The notes under the pieces: model-generated
What the model was told of the DNA's origin: nothing
What the model saw: only the letters and a program-made list of their open reading frames with translations
Database searches by the model: none
Translations under genes and position numbers: made by a program
Shown here: in pieces, positions 24,270 to 32,254 of the stretch
Numbering within the stretch: position 1 is the stretch's first letter
Layout of the letters: every line of letters starts with the position of its first letter
DNA from: Amycolatopsis sp. 2-15
Lineage (GTDB): Bacteria; Actinomycetota; Actinomycetes; Mycobacteriales; Pseudonocardiaceae
Assembly: GCF_030285625.1 (NCBI RefSeq)
Contig: NZ_CP127294.1
Span: 124,001 to 188,000 of the forward strand
Direction of reading: 5' to 3'
DNA length: 64,000 nt

Positions 24270-25262
24270 TCACGCCGCCAGCGAAGGCACCTGCTCGCCT
24301 TCGATCGGGGGGCCGGGCGGGGTCCCGTCGCCGAACGGACGGCCGCCCAGCTCCTCGCGGCCGTGCGGCGTCAGCCAGCCCGACAGGTCGGGCCCGGCGG
24401 GAATGACGCCGGTCGGGTTGATCGAGCGGTGCACCACGTAGTAGTGCTCCTTGACCTGGTCGAAGTCGATCGTGTCGCCGAATCCGGGGGTCTGGAACAG
24501 GTCCCGGGTGTAGGCCCACAGCACCGGCATCTCGGTGAGCTTCTCGCGGTTGCACTTGAAGTGGCCGTGGTACACCGCGTCGAAGCGGACGAGCGTGGTG
24601 AACAGGCGCACGTCGGCCTCGGTGATCGTGTCGCCGACCAGGTAGCGCTGGTTCGCGAGGCGCTCGGAGAGCCAGTCGAGACGGGCGAAGAGCGCGTTGT
24701 ACGCCTCCTCGTATGCCTCCTGTGAACCGGCGAAACCGGCCTTGTAGACGCCGTTGTTCACGTCGCGGAACACCTTGTCGGCGACGTCGTCGATTTCGTC
24801 ACGCAGGGGTTCCGGATACAGGTCGGGTGCGCCTTCGCGGTGGTAGGCGCGCCACTCCAGGGACAGGTCGAGCGTCATCTGCTTGAAGTCGTTGGTCACG
24901 ACCTGGCCGGTGGGCACGTCGACGATCGCCGGCACGGTGATGCCGCGCGGGTACTGCGGGTCGCGCTTGAAGAAGGCCTCCTGCAGGCGCTCGATGCCCA
25001 GCACCGGGTCGCGCCCGCCCGGGTCGAGGTCGAACGTCCAGCTGCGCTGGTCGTGCGTCGGTCCGCAGATGCCCATGGACAGCACGTCCTCGAGGCCCAG
25101 CAGCCGGCGCACGATCGACGCACGGTTGGCCCACGGGCAGGCACGGGCGATCACGAGGCGGTAGCGGCCGGGCTCCACGGGCCAGCCGTCGCGGCCGTCG
25201 GCGGTGATGCGGTCGGCGAGGTAGTTCTGGTCGCGCTTGAACTCGCCCTTGTCGGCAGTCAT
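24270..25262 (-). CDS. Xi-class GST / S-(thiol)-hydroquinone reductase
   Basis: The 330-aa protein is the YqjG/ECM4 type: catalytic Cys in the thioredoxin-like loop RACPWANRA, the conserved FDLDPGGRDPV stretch, GITVPAIVDVPTG, and in the helical domain VYKAGFAGSQEAYE, LVGDTITEADVRLFTTLVRF and the C-terminal VHRSINPTGVIPAGP. These enzymes remove a thiol from conjugated hydroquinones. Actinomycetes make mycothiol rather than glutathione, so the physiological thiol is probably mycothiol (inference). It lies 28 nt downstream of the MarR gene on the same strand and is probably co-transcribed with it. Confidence 0.92.
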   Translation of the reverse strand: MTADKGEFKRDQNYLADRITADGRDGWPVEPGRYRLVIARACPWANRASIVRRLLGLEDVLSMGICGPTHDQRSWTFDLDPGGRDPVLGIERLQEAFFKRDPQYPRGITVPAIVDVPTGQVVTNDFKQMTLDLSLEWRAYHREGAPDLYPEPLRDEIDDVADKVFRDVNNGVYKAGFAGSQEAYEEAYNALFARLDWLSERLANQRYLVGDTITEADVRLFTTLVRFDAVYHGHFKCNREKLTEMPVLWAYTRDLFQTPGFGDTIDFDQVKEHYYVVHRSINPTGVIPAGPDLSGWLTPHGREELGGRPFGDGTPPGPPIEGEQVPSLAA

Positions 25263-25290
25263 GGCACCACTTTCGTCGAAGGGTTGCAGG

Positions 25291-25770
25291 TCATTCGGGG
25301 CACGTCCGGGGGCCGTCCGGCTCCAGCGCCGCGGCCACGCGCGCGAGGATCGGGCCCGCGCCGCGGATCTCGTCGGGGGTCAGGTGGTCGAACAGGTGCG
25401 ACCGTACGCGCGCGAGGTGTCCCGGGTAGGCCCCCGCGAGCGTGGTTCGACCCGATTCGGTGAGCGACGCGTTGGCCGCGCGGCCGTCGCTCTCGCACTT
25501 GGCCTTCTCCACCAGGCCGCGCTTGACCAGGCTGTCGACGACGCGGCTGATGCGGCTGAGCGAGAGCGCCGTGGCCTTGGCGAGGTCGGACAGCCGCAGC
25601 CACCCGTCCTCGGCCTCGGACAGGGACACGAGCACGGTGTAGTCGGTCATCGAGATGCCGGTCTCGTTCACGAAATGATCTTCCAGCACGCGCGGCAACA
25701 CGGTGATGATCCGCGTCAACGGCCGCCACACAGCCTCTTCTTCCCTGCTCAACGGCACTCTGTCCACCAT
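25291..25770 (-). CDS. MarR-family regulator
   Basis: The 159-aa protein starts MVDRVPLSREEEAVWRPL, with the recognition region RLSDLAKATALSLSRISRVV and wing VKRGLVEKAKCESDGRAAN followed by ASLTESGRTTLAGA. This is close to the actinobacterial MarR group that controls a divergent yceI gene. It is divergent from yceI at 25880, and two palindromes lie in the spacer. It likely represses both yceI and its own operon with the Xi-class GST. Confidence 0.9.
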   Translation of the reverse strand: MVDRVPLSREEEAVWRPLTRIITVLPRVLEDHFVNETGISMTDYTVLVSLSEAEDGWLRLSDLAKATALSLSRISRVVDSLVKRGLVEKAKCESDGRAANASLTESGRTTLAGAYPGHLARVRSHLFDHLTPDEIRGAGPILARVAAALEPDGPRTCPE

Positions 25771-25791
25771 ATGGGCAGTCTACCGGAATAC

Positions 25792-25851
25792 TTGCTCGCG
25801 CAATCAGGTTATGTGGGCTAGAGTCTTGTTGAGCCCTCAACCAAGTGGTTG
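25792..25851. promoter_or_regulatory. Operators and promoter between marR and yceI
   Basis: TTGC-TCGC-GCAA at 25792-25803 is an inverted repeat, and CAACCA-AG-TGGTTG at 25838-25851 is a perfect 14-bp palindrome. A plausible plus-strand -10 (TAGAGT, 25819-25824) lies between them. The second palindrome would sit just after the yceI start point. Both are candidate MarR sites. A GAAGGAAGAG ribosome-binding site precedes the yceI ATG. Confidence 0.55.
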
Positions 25852-25879
25852 GGGGAGCGAACCCGAAGGAAGAGATCCC

Positions 25880-26440
25880 ATGACCAGCGCGACCACCACT
25901 TACCCCCAGCTGACCGGCGAGTACACGATCGACGCCGCCCACAGCCGCATCGGCTTCGTCGCCCGCCACGCGATGGTGACGAAGGTCCGCGGCGCGTTCA
26001 ACGAGTTCGACGGCACCTTCACCGTCGACGGTGACAACCCGTCGAAGTCGAGCGCCAAGGTCACCATCCAGGCGCACAGCATCGACACCCGCAACGCCGA
26101 CCGCGACGGTCACATCCGCAGCAACGACTTCCTCTCGATGGACGAGTACCCGCAGATCACCTTCGTGTCCACCGGTATCACCCAGACCGGCGACACCAGC
26201 TTCGACGTGACCGGCGACCTGACCATCAAGGGCGTCGCCAAGTCCATCACCATCCCCTTGGAGTTCGAGGGCTCGGCGAAGGACCCGTTCGGCAACGACC
26301 GCGTCGGCTTCGAGGGCTCCACCACGATCTCCCGCAAGGACTACGGCATCACCTGGAACGCCGCGCTCGAGACCGGCGGCGTGCTGGTGTCCGACAAGGT
26401 CACCCTCGAGTTCGAGGTCTCGGCGATCAAGAGCGCCTGA
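25880..26440 (+). CDS. yceI: YceI-family lipocalin-like protein
   Basis: ATG at 25880 gives 186 aa. The YceI barrel is seen in LTGEYTIDAAHSRIGFVARH, GAFNEFDGTFTVDGDNP, DYPQ-like EYPQITFVSTGI, GDLTIKGVAKSITIPLEF and DYGITWNAALETGGVLVSDK. There is no signal peptide, so it is cytoplasmic, unlike E. coli YceI. The family binds polyisoprenoids and may act in quinone trafficking or stress. It is divergent from MarR and a hydroquinone reductase, giving a coherent quinone-stress locus. Confidence 0.93.
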   Translation: MTSATTTYPQLTGEYTIDAAHSRIGFVARHAMVTKVRGAFNEFDGTFTVDGDNPSKSSAKVTIQAHSIDTRNADRDGHIRSNDFLSMDEYPQITFVSTGITQTGDTSFDVTGDLTIKGVAKSITIPLEFEGSAKDPFGNDRVGFEGSTTISRKDYGITWNAALETGGVLVSDKVTLEFEVSAIKSA

Positions 26441-26475
26441 ACCTCGCCTCAGACCCCGGGTAACCGGGTCGCGCA

Positions 26476-26511
26476 GGGCCGGCTCACCGACTTCGGTCGA
26501 TGAGCCGGCCC
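26476..26511. terminator. Bidirectional hairpin terminator between yceI and the LLM gene
   Basis: GGGCCGGCTCA (26476-26486) pairs perfectly with TGAGCCGGCCC (26501-26511), and the 14-nt loop itself can fold on CGA/TCG. It lies between the convergent yceI and LLM genes and is followed by a short T-containing tail. Confidence 0.75.
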
Positions 26512-26545
26512 GTTCGCGTTTGTGGGGCCCACGCGTTCTCGAGGC

Positions 26546-27415
26546 TCAGCTTTCGGGCAGGAGAGCTTCCCCAAGGCGGCGCCAATGCGGCAGTGCCGAG
26601 GTGCCCGGTTCAATGCCGATGACCTGGATCCCGACGTGGTCCGCACCCGCCGCCAGGTGGCCGCGGAGCTTCTGCACGACGGTGTCCACATCGCCCCAGA
26701 AGACGAGAGCATCGATGAGGCGGTCGGAGCCGCCGTGGGCGATCTCGGCTTCGGAGTAGCCGAGGCGGCGAAACTTGGCGACGTTGTACTTCGACGTCAG
26801 GTAGCGCGCGAGGTGCTCGCGCGCGGCGGCGCGGGCGACGGCCGGGTCGCGTTCGAACAGGACGGCGTGCTCGACGCCCAGGAAAGCGTCCGGGCCGAGG
26901 ATCTCGCGTGCTTGCGCGGTGTGGTCGACGGTGACGTGGTAGGCGTGGGCGCCGGAAGCGCGGTCGCGGGCCAGTTCCAGCATTTTGGGCCCGTAAGCGG
27001 CCAGAATGCGGCGGACCGGCGAAGCCGGCGCAGGGTTCGGGCTTTCCACTTCGTCCATCTCGTCCAGGTACGCGGCCATGGCAGCCAGCGGTTTGACGTC
27101 CGGCCGGGAAGCGCCGCCGTAACCGAGGCCGAGGACGTGCCGGCCGGGGTAGGCGTCGGCGAGCAGGTGGGCGGCGCCTTGCGTCCACCGCGCCTGGCGG
27201 GACCAGATCTGCGCGATGCCGTTGACGACGTGCATCCGCTGGGTCGCGGCGAGCAGGAAACCCGCGTGCGTCAAGGCTTCGCGGCCAAGCAGCTCCGGGA
27301 CCCAGATCGCGCGCCAGCCCCGTTCTTCAAGCTCCTGCACGGAATCCCGCATCAAACCGGCGGGCTGGTGTTCGAAGTCGAACGTCCAGATCCCGAACTT
27401 CCCCAGGCCGTCCAC
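26546..27415 (-). CDS. LLM-class (F420-type) oxidoreductase
   Basis: GTG at 27415 follows GAGGAG. The 289-aa TIM barrel shows KFGIWTFDFEHQPAG, GWRAIWVPELLGREALTHAG, LLADAYPGRHVLGLGYGGAS and the C-terminal GADHVGIQVIGIEPGTSALP. The overall pattern fits the actinobacterial LLM group annotated as F420-dependent (TIGR03620-like). The reaction is not known. The ArsR gene lies 86 nt upstream on the same strand. It converges with yceI. Confidence 0.85.
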   Translation of the reverse strand: MDGLGKFGIWTFDFEHQPAGLMRDSVQELEERGWRAIWVPELLGREALTHAGFLLAATQRMHVVNGIAQIWSRQARWTQGAAHLLADAYPGRHVLGLGYGGASRPDVKPLAAMAAYLDEMDEVESPNPAPASPVRRILAAYGPKMLELARDRASGAHAYHVTVDHTAQAREILGPDAFLGVEHAVLFERDPAVARAAAREHLARYLTSKYNVAKFRRLGYSEAEIAHGGSDRLIDALVFWGDVDTVVQKLRGHLAAGADHVGIQVIGIEPGTSALPHWRRLGEALLPES

Positions 27416-27501
27416 GGCATCTCCTCGAGTCACACATCGAAGTATCGCAGAATTACGATATGAAGCGCAACCAAGCAGGCGCCCAACCGAAACCACGAGA
27501 C

Positions 27502-27816
27502 CTACAACGTCTGTCCCAGCGCCGAGACCAGCGAGGCGATCCGCTCCTCGTCGCGCCGGTAGTGCGTCCACTTCCCCACCCGCGTGGAGCGCACCAGGCC
27601 GGCGCGCTCCAGCTCCGCGAGGTATGCCGACACCGTCGACTGCGCCAAGCCCGCCTTCGCCTGGATGTGGCTCACGCACACACCGACGTCGAGCACCCCG
27701 CCGTCGAGCGGGAAGTGCCGCGCGGGCTCACGCAGCCACGCGAGCAGCTGCAGCCGCACGGGGTTGGCCAGCGCGCGCAACGCCCGGACGACCTCGGGAT
27801 CCGCGACTGTTTCCAC
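27502..27816 (-). CDS. ArsR/SmtB-family regulator
   Basis: GTG at 27816 gives 104 aa, the normal ArsR size. The wHTH reads RALRALANPVRLQLLAWLRE, AKAGLAQSTVSAYLAELERA and wing GLVRSTRVGKWTHYRRDE. One Cys (VGVCVSH) is in the region where metal- or redox-sensing ArsR proteins place ligands, but a full CxC site is absent. It lies between the LLM gene (downstream) and the TetR gene (upstream), all minus strand. The inducer is unknown. Confidence 0.88.
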   Translation of the reverse strand: METVADPEVVRALRALANPVRLQLLAWLREPARHFPLDGGVLDVGVCVSHIQAKAGLAQSTVSAYLAELERAGLVRSTRVGKWTHYRRDEERIASLVSALGQTL

Positions 27817-27860
27817 ACCCCGAGGATACCGCGCACGTTTCGCGGAATCCCGATCCGAAA

Positions 27861-28460
27861 CTAGCTCCGCCGCAGGTTCTCGATCGCCACGTCCAGCGCG
27901 TTCTCCAGGTGCGCCGACGACCCCGTGGACAGCAGCATCACCACGCCACCCTGCAGCCCGGCCAGCAAAGCCGACGCCGCACGCGCCGGATCGACCGACG
28001 GTCCGACCTCGCCCGCCGCCTGCAGGTGGCGGATGCCGGCCGCGAGCTCGGCGAGCCAGCGCTCCATCAGCTGCGTCGAGACGGCCTGCGCACCCGGAGT
28101 GTTGCGGCCGAGCTGCGACATCACGACGTTGATCGGGCAGTGCCGGCCCTGCTCGGTGTAGTGCGCCACCACGGTGTCGCGCCACGACTGCCACGCGTCC
28201 CACGTGTGCAGCGCGCCGAGGTAGGGCTGCTGCGAACCCAGCACGCGCTCGGCCTCGAACTCCGCGACGGCCAGCAGCAGCTGCTCCTTGCCCTCGGGAA
28301 AGTAGTGGAACAGCTGGCTTTTGCTCGTGCCGGTGCGCGCGCGGACGTCGTCGAGCGTGGTGTCGAAAACACCGCGCTCGCGGATCTCCGCGGCGGCGCC
28401 CTCGACGATGCGCTGGCGAGTCGCGGCGCCCTTGCTGGTGAGCGTCTGGGTCACGGCCAC
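27861..28460 (-). CDS. TetR-family regulator
   Basis: The 199-aa protein begins at GTG 28460 (a second GTG at 28454 is possible). The DNA-binding domain is RQRIVEGAAAEIRERGVFDT, DDVRARTGTSKSQLFHYFP, and the C-terminal TetR_C domain has RHCPINVVMSQLGRNTPGA typical of the LmrA/YxaF-like subfamily. It is divergent from the SDR at 28545 across a palindrome and likely represses it. Confidence 0.9.
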   Translation of the reverse strand: MAVTQTLTSKGAATRQRIVEGAAAEIRERGVFDTTLDDVRARTGTSKSQLFHYFPEGKEQLLLAVAEFEAERVLGSQQPYLGALHTWDAWQSWRDTVVAHYTEQGRHCPINVVMSQLGRNTPGAQAVSTQLMERWLAELAAGIRHLQAAGEVGPSVDPARAASALLAGLQGGVVMLLSTGSSAHLENALDVAIENLRRS

Positions 28461-28472
28461 CCTTTCCCAGTC

Positions 28473-28488
28473 TGGACTTGCCGGTCCA
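28473..28488. promoter_or_regulatory. Palindromic operator between TetR and SDR genes
   Basis: TGGAC-TTGCCG-GTCCA is an inverted repeat with perfect 5-bp arms, 13 nt upstream of the TetR start and in the 84-bp divergent spacer. A related half site (AGTCCA) occurs at 28517-28522. It is the natural candidate for autoregulation. Confidence 0.5.
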
Positions 28489-28544
28489 ATCTAGCGCGGG
28501 CACGGTTGAACCCGCCAGTCCATTCCGGGGATGGAAGCTCCACC

Positions 28545-29315
28545 GTGACCTCACGTTTCGAAGGCCGCACCGCGCTCGTCACCGGCTCGACGGGCGGGAT
28601 CGGCGTCGCCATCGCGCGCGCGTTCGCCGCCGAGGGCGCCCACGTGCTGGTGAGCGGCCGCGACGCCGAACGCGGCGAGAAGGTGACCGCCGGTATCGCC
28701 GAGGCAGGCGGCCGCGCCACGTTACTGCGTGCCGACCTCACCACCGGCGCGGCCGTGCGCGAGCTCGCCGAAGCCGCCGAACGGGCCGCCGGCGGCGCGC
28801 TCGACGTCCTCGTCAACAACGCCGCCCTGCTCGTCTTCCCCTCGCCCACCGCCCACCTGGCCGGCGAGCTGATCGACGCCGCGCTCACGGTGAACATCAA
28901 GGCACCGATGGTGCTCACCGGCCTGCTCGCGCCGGGCATGGCCGCGCGCGGCAGCGGCGCGATCGTGAACCTCGGCTCCATCAACGGCCTCGACGGCATG
29001 GCCGGCTCCGCCCTCTACAGCACCACCAAGGCCGCCGTGCACTCGCTGACGAAGTCGTGGGCCGCCGAGTACGGGCCGTCGGGCGTGCGCGTGAACACCG
29101 TCGCGCCCGGGCCCACGTTCACCGAGCGCATCGCGGGTTCGGCCGAAGCGCTGGAGCACGTGCGGCCGATGCTGGCGACCCTCCCGTCGCGGCGCGCGAG
29201 CCAGCCGGAGGAGATCGCGAACGCCGTGCTGTTCCTGGCGAGCGACGACGCGCTGAACATCCACGGCACCACGCTCGGCGTCGACGGCGGCTATTCCGCC
29301 GTGCGGTCCGCCTGA
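28545..29315 (+). CDS. Short-chain dehydrogenase/reductase (SDR)
   Basis: GTG at 28545 gives 256 aa. Motifs are TGSTGGIGVA (NAD(P) loop), VNNAALL (NNAG), SINGLDG region Ser, YSTTK (YxxxK) and the C-terminal GTTLGVDGGY. VSGRDAERGEKV suggests NADPH. The sequence is a close relative of the SDR at 22476. It is divergent from, and probably controlled by, the TetR protein. The substrate is unknown. Confidence 0.9.
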   Translation: MTSRFEGRTALVTGSTGGIGVAIARAFAAEGAHVLVSGRDAERGEKVTAGIAEAGGRATLLRADLTTGAAVRELAEAAERAAGGALDVLVNNAALLVFPSPTAHLAGELIDAALTVNIKAPMVLTGLLAPGMAARGSGAIVNLGSINGLDGMAGSALYSTTKAAVHSLTKSWAAEYGPSGVRVNTVAPGPTFTERIAGSAEALEHVRPMLATLPSRRASQPEEIANAVLFLASDDALNIHGTTLGVDGGYSAVRSA

Positions 29316-29316
29316 G

Positions 29317-29943
29317 TCAGAAGGCCGTGCCGCCGTCCGACCAGTTCGTCTCGCCGAAGTCCTCGTCGTCCACCGCCGCACGACGAGGACGCGGCTGCGG
29401 TTTCGGAGCCGGCTCGGGCTCAGGCGCCGAGGCCATCGCGGTTTCCGCGGGCTCCCCCGCGGCTTCCGGCACCCCGTTCGGCCACACGCACGGCGAGGTC
29501 GCGCCGAGGTACAGCTTGCCGAGCTCGTTGGCCTGGATCGACATGTCGAAGCTGTCGGAAGCGTTGCGCACGAACACGTACTGGTCGGTCGGCCGCCGAT
29601 CGGTGACGACGGTGAAACCGTGCGCCCGCCACCAGGTGACCACGGCGTCGAACTGCTCACCGAACGCCGCCACCTGCACGCCGGTGATCTCGTAGGTCAC
29701 CGAGATCTCGAAGCGCCCGGGTGGGCCGCCGTCGGTCGGGTCGGTGCACTCGGACCGGTTCTGCGAGAACAAGGTGCGCGACGCCGTGCGCGGCAATGCC
29801 TCGAACGCGGCGCGCACGTAGTCCTCGACCCGGTCGTGGGCTTGTTTCTCGGTCATCGTGGTTTCCATGGCCCCACCTCCGGGGGAGCAGGCGACACAGG
29901 TCAGCAGGACGGTCAGCGCGGCGAGCGCGCGGCGGGCGCTCAC
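29317..29943 (-). CDS. Secreted lipoprotein linked to a DUF1023 hydrolase
   Basis: GTG at 29943 gives 208 aa, with a lipoprotein signal RALAALTVLLTCVACSPGGG (lipobox VACS). The mature part contains VEDYVRAAFEALP, CTDPTDGGPPGRFE and DQYVFVRNASDSFDMSIQ, and ends in a Pro/charged tail. This type of lipoprotein commonly follows WXG100-like/DUF1023 pairs in actinomycetes and may be an immunity or surface partner. Its GTG overlaps the hydrolase stop by 4 nt. Confidence 0.8.
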   Translation of the reverse strand: MSARRALAALTVLLTCVACSPGGGAMETTMTEKQAHDRVEDYVRAAFEALPRTASRTLFSQNRSECTDPTDGGPPGRFEISVTYEITGVQVAAFGEQFDAVVTWWRAHGFTVVTDRRPTDQYVFVRNASDSFDMSIQANELGKLYLGATSPCVWPNGVPEAAGEPAETAMASAPEPEPAPKPQPRPRRAAVDDEDFGETNWSDGGTAF

Positions 29944-31508
29944 CCCGGTTTCCCCGCGATGATGCGGCCGAAGCTGCGCAGCGAGGGGTTGTTGTCCTCC
30001 CAGTACTGGCTGTGCGCGGCACCGGAAAGCCCGCCCTCGTACCACGGTCCCTTGGTGCCGGGCGCGGAGTCGAAGACCTGGCCGCCGAAGCCCGTCCCCG
30101 TCGGGCTGGGACCGAGCGGATCGTGGCCGGCGACGCCGACGTTGGTGATCTTGATCATGTCGTGCTCGGCGACGGTCGAGTGCACGTGCTGCGCCACCTG
30201 GTCCTGCGGCACGCCGTCGAGGTGCAGCTGGTTCGCGTGATCGACACCGACGCCGGGGCTCGCGACGAACACGAGCTCGTCGGCGTCGAGGCCGCCATCG
30301 CGCGCGGCGTGGCCGACGACCGTGGTGCCGTAGCTGTGGCCGAGCACGGTGTTGTGCGAAGGCGCGCCGTCGTGCGAAGCGCGCAAGCCTTCCTCGAATT
30401 TCGAGAGGTCGGCTTTTCCGTTGTCCGCATAGCTTTGACTGGCCGCGTCCCACAGTTCGTCCGGCGCGTCGTAGCCGACCCAGGTGATCACCGACGGCGA
30501 GGGCGAACCCGCCATCGTCGCCGACTGCCACATCTTGTCCGAGCGCCCGAGGTCACCGCCGATCTTCGAGAGCTCGCTGCCGGTGCCGGGCACGTACGTG
30601 GCGACATCCGTTGCCGTGTCGGGATTTCCCGCGGCGACCACGGCTTTGCCGTCACCGCTGGTGTCGAGCTGGACCAGATAGGCCTGCGGTTTGCCGGGAC
30701 CGGTGTCATTGAGCCGGTTGTTGATATCGGTGAGCCCGCGCAGCTTCGCCTTCGCGTCGTCGCTCGGATCTTTCTGGAGCCGGGTCATTTCCCGTTGCAG
30801 GACAACACGGTTGGCGGCGTCGCGGTCCTTGACCGGGACGCCGTCGAGGTTGCGCACGAGATCCGGGTTGTCGCGCAGGATCGTGCCCTGCGAGGTGGTC
30901 GACAGGCTGTCCCACCACGCACGGTTGTCGCCGGGTGTGCCGCCCTGCGGCGGGCCGATGGTGGACAGGCCACTCTGCGCGGTGCCGGCGTGGGCTGCCT
31001 GCGCAAGCGTTGTGGCGCCCTGGTCGGTGATCTCGCCGCGGGCGGCGCGCGTGAGGATGCCGGCGAAATCGGCGTCGACGTCGGTGGCCTGGCGCAGGAT
31101 CTGCTCGATCCGGTCGGAGAGCTCGACGCGGATCCGCTCGTCGGGCGCCGCTCCCGGGCCGGGCACCGTGGTGACCCAGCCGCCGTCGTCGATGGCGAAC
31201 CCGTTGTGCGAAGCCAAATCGTCAGTGTCGCGCACGTCGGCGGTGACGCGTTCCACGGCCAACTGCGTCTCGTGCGCGCCGCGCCGCACGGCGGATGCCT
31301 CGACGACGAGCTGTTCGAGCCGCGTGGTCAACGCGGTGCCGCGGGCCTGCGCGGCCGTCGCGGCGTCACCGGTCCAGCCGTCGAGGCGCGACATGCCTTC
31401 GACGTCGCCGTCGGCGGCCAGGAGCTGTTCGCAGCGTTGGTTCAGCAGGTCGGCCACCGTGCCGACCGCCCCGGCGTTCCAGCTCCGCGCGTCGCCCCAG
31501 GTGATCAC
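29940..31508 (-). CDS. DUF1023-type alpha/beta hydrolase
   Basis: GTG at 31508 gives 522 aa. The N-terminal half is helical (LEQLVVEASAVRRGAHETQL and similar), as in T7SS-exported proteins. The C-terminal half is the DUF1023 alpha/beta hydrolase: VITWVGYDAPDELWDAAS, nucleophile elbow VLGHSYGTTVVG, acidic region ELVFVASPGVGVDHA and a late His (AEHDMIKI or HSQYWED). Family members are predicted esterases or lipases. It is coupled to the WXG100-like gene upstream (4-nt overlap) and the lipoprotein downstream (4-nt overlap), forming a three-gene cassette. Confidence 0.87.
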   Translation of the reverse strand: MITWGDARSWNAGAVGTVADLLNQRCEQLLAADGDVEGMSRLDGWTGDAATAAQARGTALTTRLEQLVVEASAVRRGAHETQLAVERVTADVRDTDDLASHNGFAIDDGGWVTTVPGPGAAPDERIRVELSDRIEQILRQATDVDADFAGILTRAARGEITDQGATTLAQAAHAGTAQSGLSTIGPPQGGTPGDNRAWWDSLSTTSQGTILRDNPDLVRNLDGVPVKDRDAANRVVLQREMTRLQKDPSDDAKAKLRGLTDINNRLNDTGPGKPQAYLVQLDTSGDGKAVVAAGNPDTATDVATYVPGTGSELSKIGGDLGRSDKMWQSATMAGSPSPSVITWVGYDAPDELWDAASQSYADNGKADLSKFEEGLRASHDGAPSHNTVLGHSYGTTVVGHAARDGGLDADELVFVASPGVGVDHANQLHLDGVPQDQVAQHVHSTVAEHDMIKITNVGVAGHDPLGPSPTGTGFGGQVFDSAPGTKGPWYEGGLSGAAHSQYWEDNNPSLRSFGRIIAGKPG

Positions 31509-31804
31509 CGGCCCGCCCCGTTCACGTTGTTCGTGGCCTGCTGCTCGGTGCCGCGGTAGCCGCGCGCCGCGTCGTCGAGCTGTCCGCCGTATGCCTCGGT
31601 GTCGGTCGCCCACTGCGGCACGGCCTCGCGCCAGACGTCGCTCAGCTGCGCCGCCGCGTCTGCGCTCGTGCCACCCGGCATTCCGGTCGCGATCCCGCTG
31701 AGCGGGCCGGCCAGGTCCACCGGACGCACGGTCGCGGCCGCGCGATGGGCGTGGCCCGCCGCCTCGCTCACCGTCGCCGGAACGACTTCGAACCCCGCAC
31801 CCAT
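31505..31804 (-). CDS. WXG100-like small helical protein
   Basis: ATG at 31804 gives 99 aa, the typical ESX/WXG100 length. It is predicted to be helical (EAAGHAHRAAATVRPVDLAG, QLSDVWREAVPQWATDTEAY) and lacks a clear WXG turn, with SGIATGMPGG in the middle instead, so it belongs to the looser DUF-type relatives. It is first in a translationally coupled operon with the DUF1023 hydrolase. A role as secretion partner or chaperone is inferred. Confidence 0.65.
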   Translation of the reverse strand: MGAGFEVVPATVSEAAGHAHRAAATVRPVDLAGPLSGIATGMPGGTSADAAAQLSDVWREAVPQWATDTEAYGGQLDDAARGYRGTEQQATNNVNGAGR

Positions 31805-31942
31805 GCGTACCTCGTCTTCCCCAGGTGACCAGACGACACCGTACGACGAACGGCGTATGCGCGCGGTTCCGAAGACGGCACCGGAAATCCGGATTGTCTG
31901 TACCACTGCGCCTGACCTGCACACCTTCGCCCTTATCTCGTA

Positions 31943-31971
31943 CACATATGTGAATGCCAGTCACGTGACTG
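31943..31971. promoter_or_regulatory. Adjacent palindromes upstream of the WXG100-like operon
   Basis: CACATATGTG (31943-31952) and CAGTCACGTGACTG (31958-31971) are perfect palindromes 5 bp apart, in an AT-richer patch 140 bp upstream of the operon start. The whole 31805-32254 divergent spacer (450 bp) has no gene. These palindromes and the one at 32110 are the visible signals in it. Confidence 0.5.
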
Positions 31972-32109
31972 AATAGTTATCAGCCGGTGTATTGCCCACG
32001 GATGGGCCGCGTGTGAATGTGTACGGCGAAGTTCGTCGGAACGCGCCGGCGGATTTGGCGGCTGAACGGCCCGTGACGAGGAAAGGCGTTGCGAGCGGGG
32101 GAACCAGCC

Positions 32110-32134
32110 GTTTCACAGCCCTGCGCTGTGAAAC
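32110..32134. promoter_or_regulatory. Perfect inverted repeat upstream of the sugar porter
   Basis: GTTTCACAGC (32110-32119) and GCTGTGAAAC (32125-32134) are perfect 10-bp arms around CCTGC. The site is 120 bp before the transporter ATG. The length and symmetry suit a dimeric repressor; it could also form a hairpin in a long leader. Confidence 0.5.
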
Positions 32135-32254
32135 TCCGGCGCGCCCAGCCAGGAAAACCGGCTATTCGAGACCCACCATGCTCGGCCCGACGGCGCTGGC
32201 CACCCCCCAGCGAACCGGACCGGCCGGCCAGCCCCAGAAAGAGACGGCTCGGCA

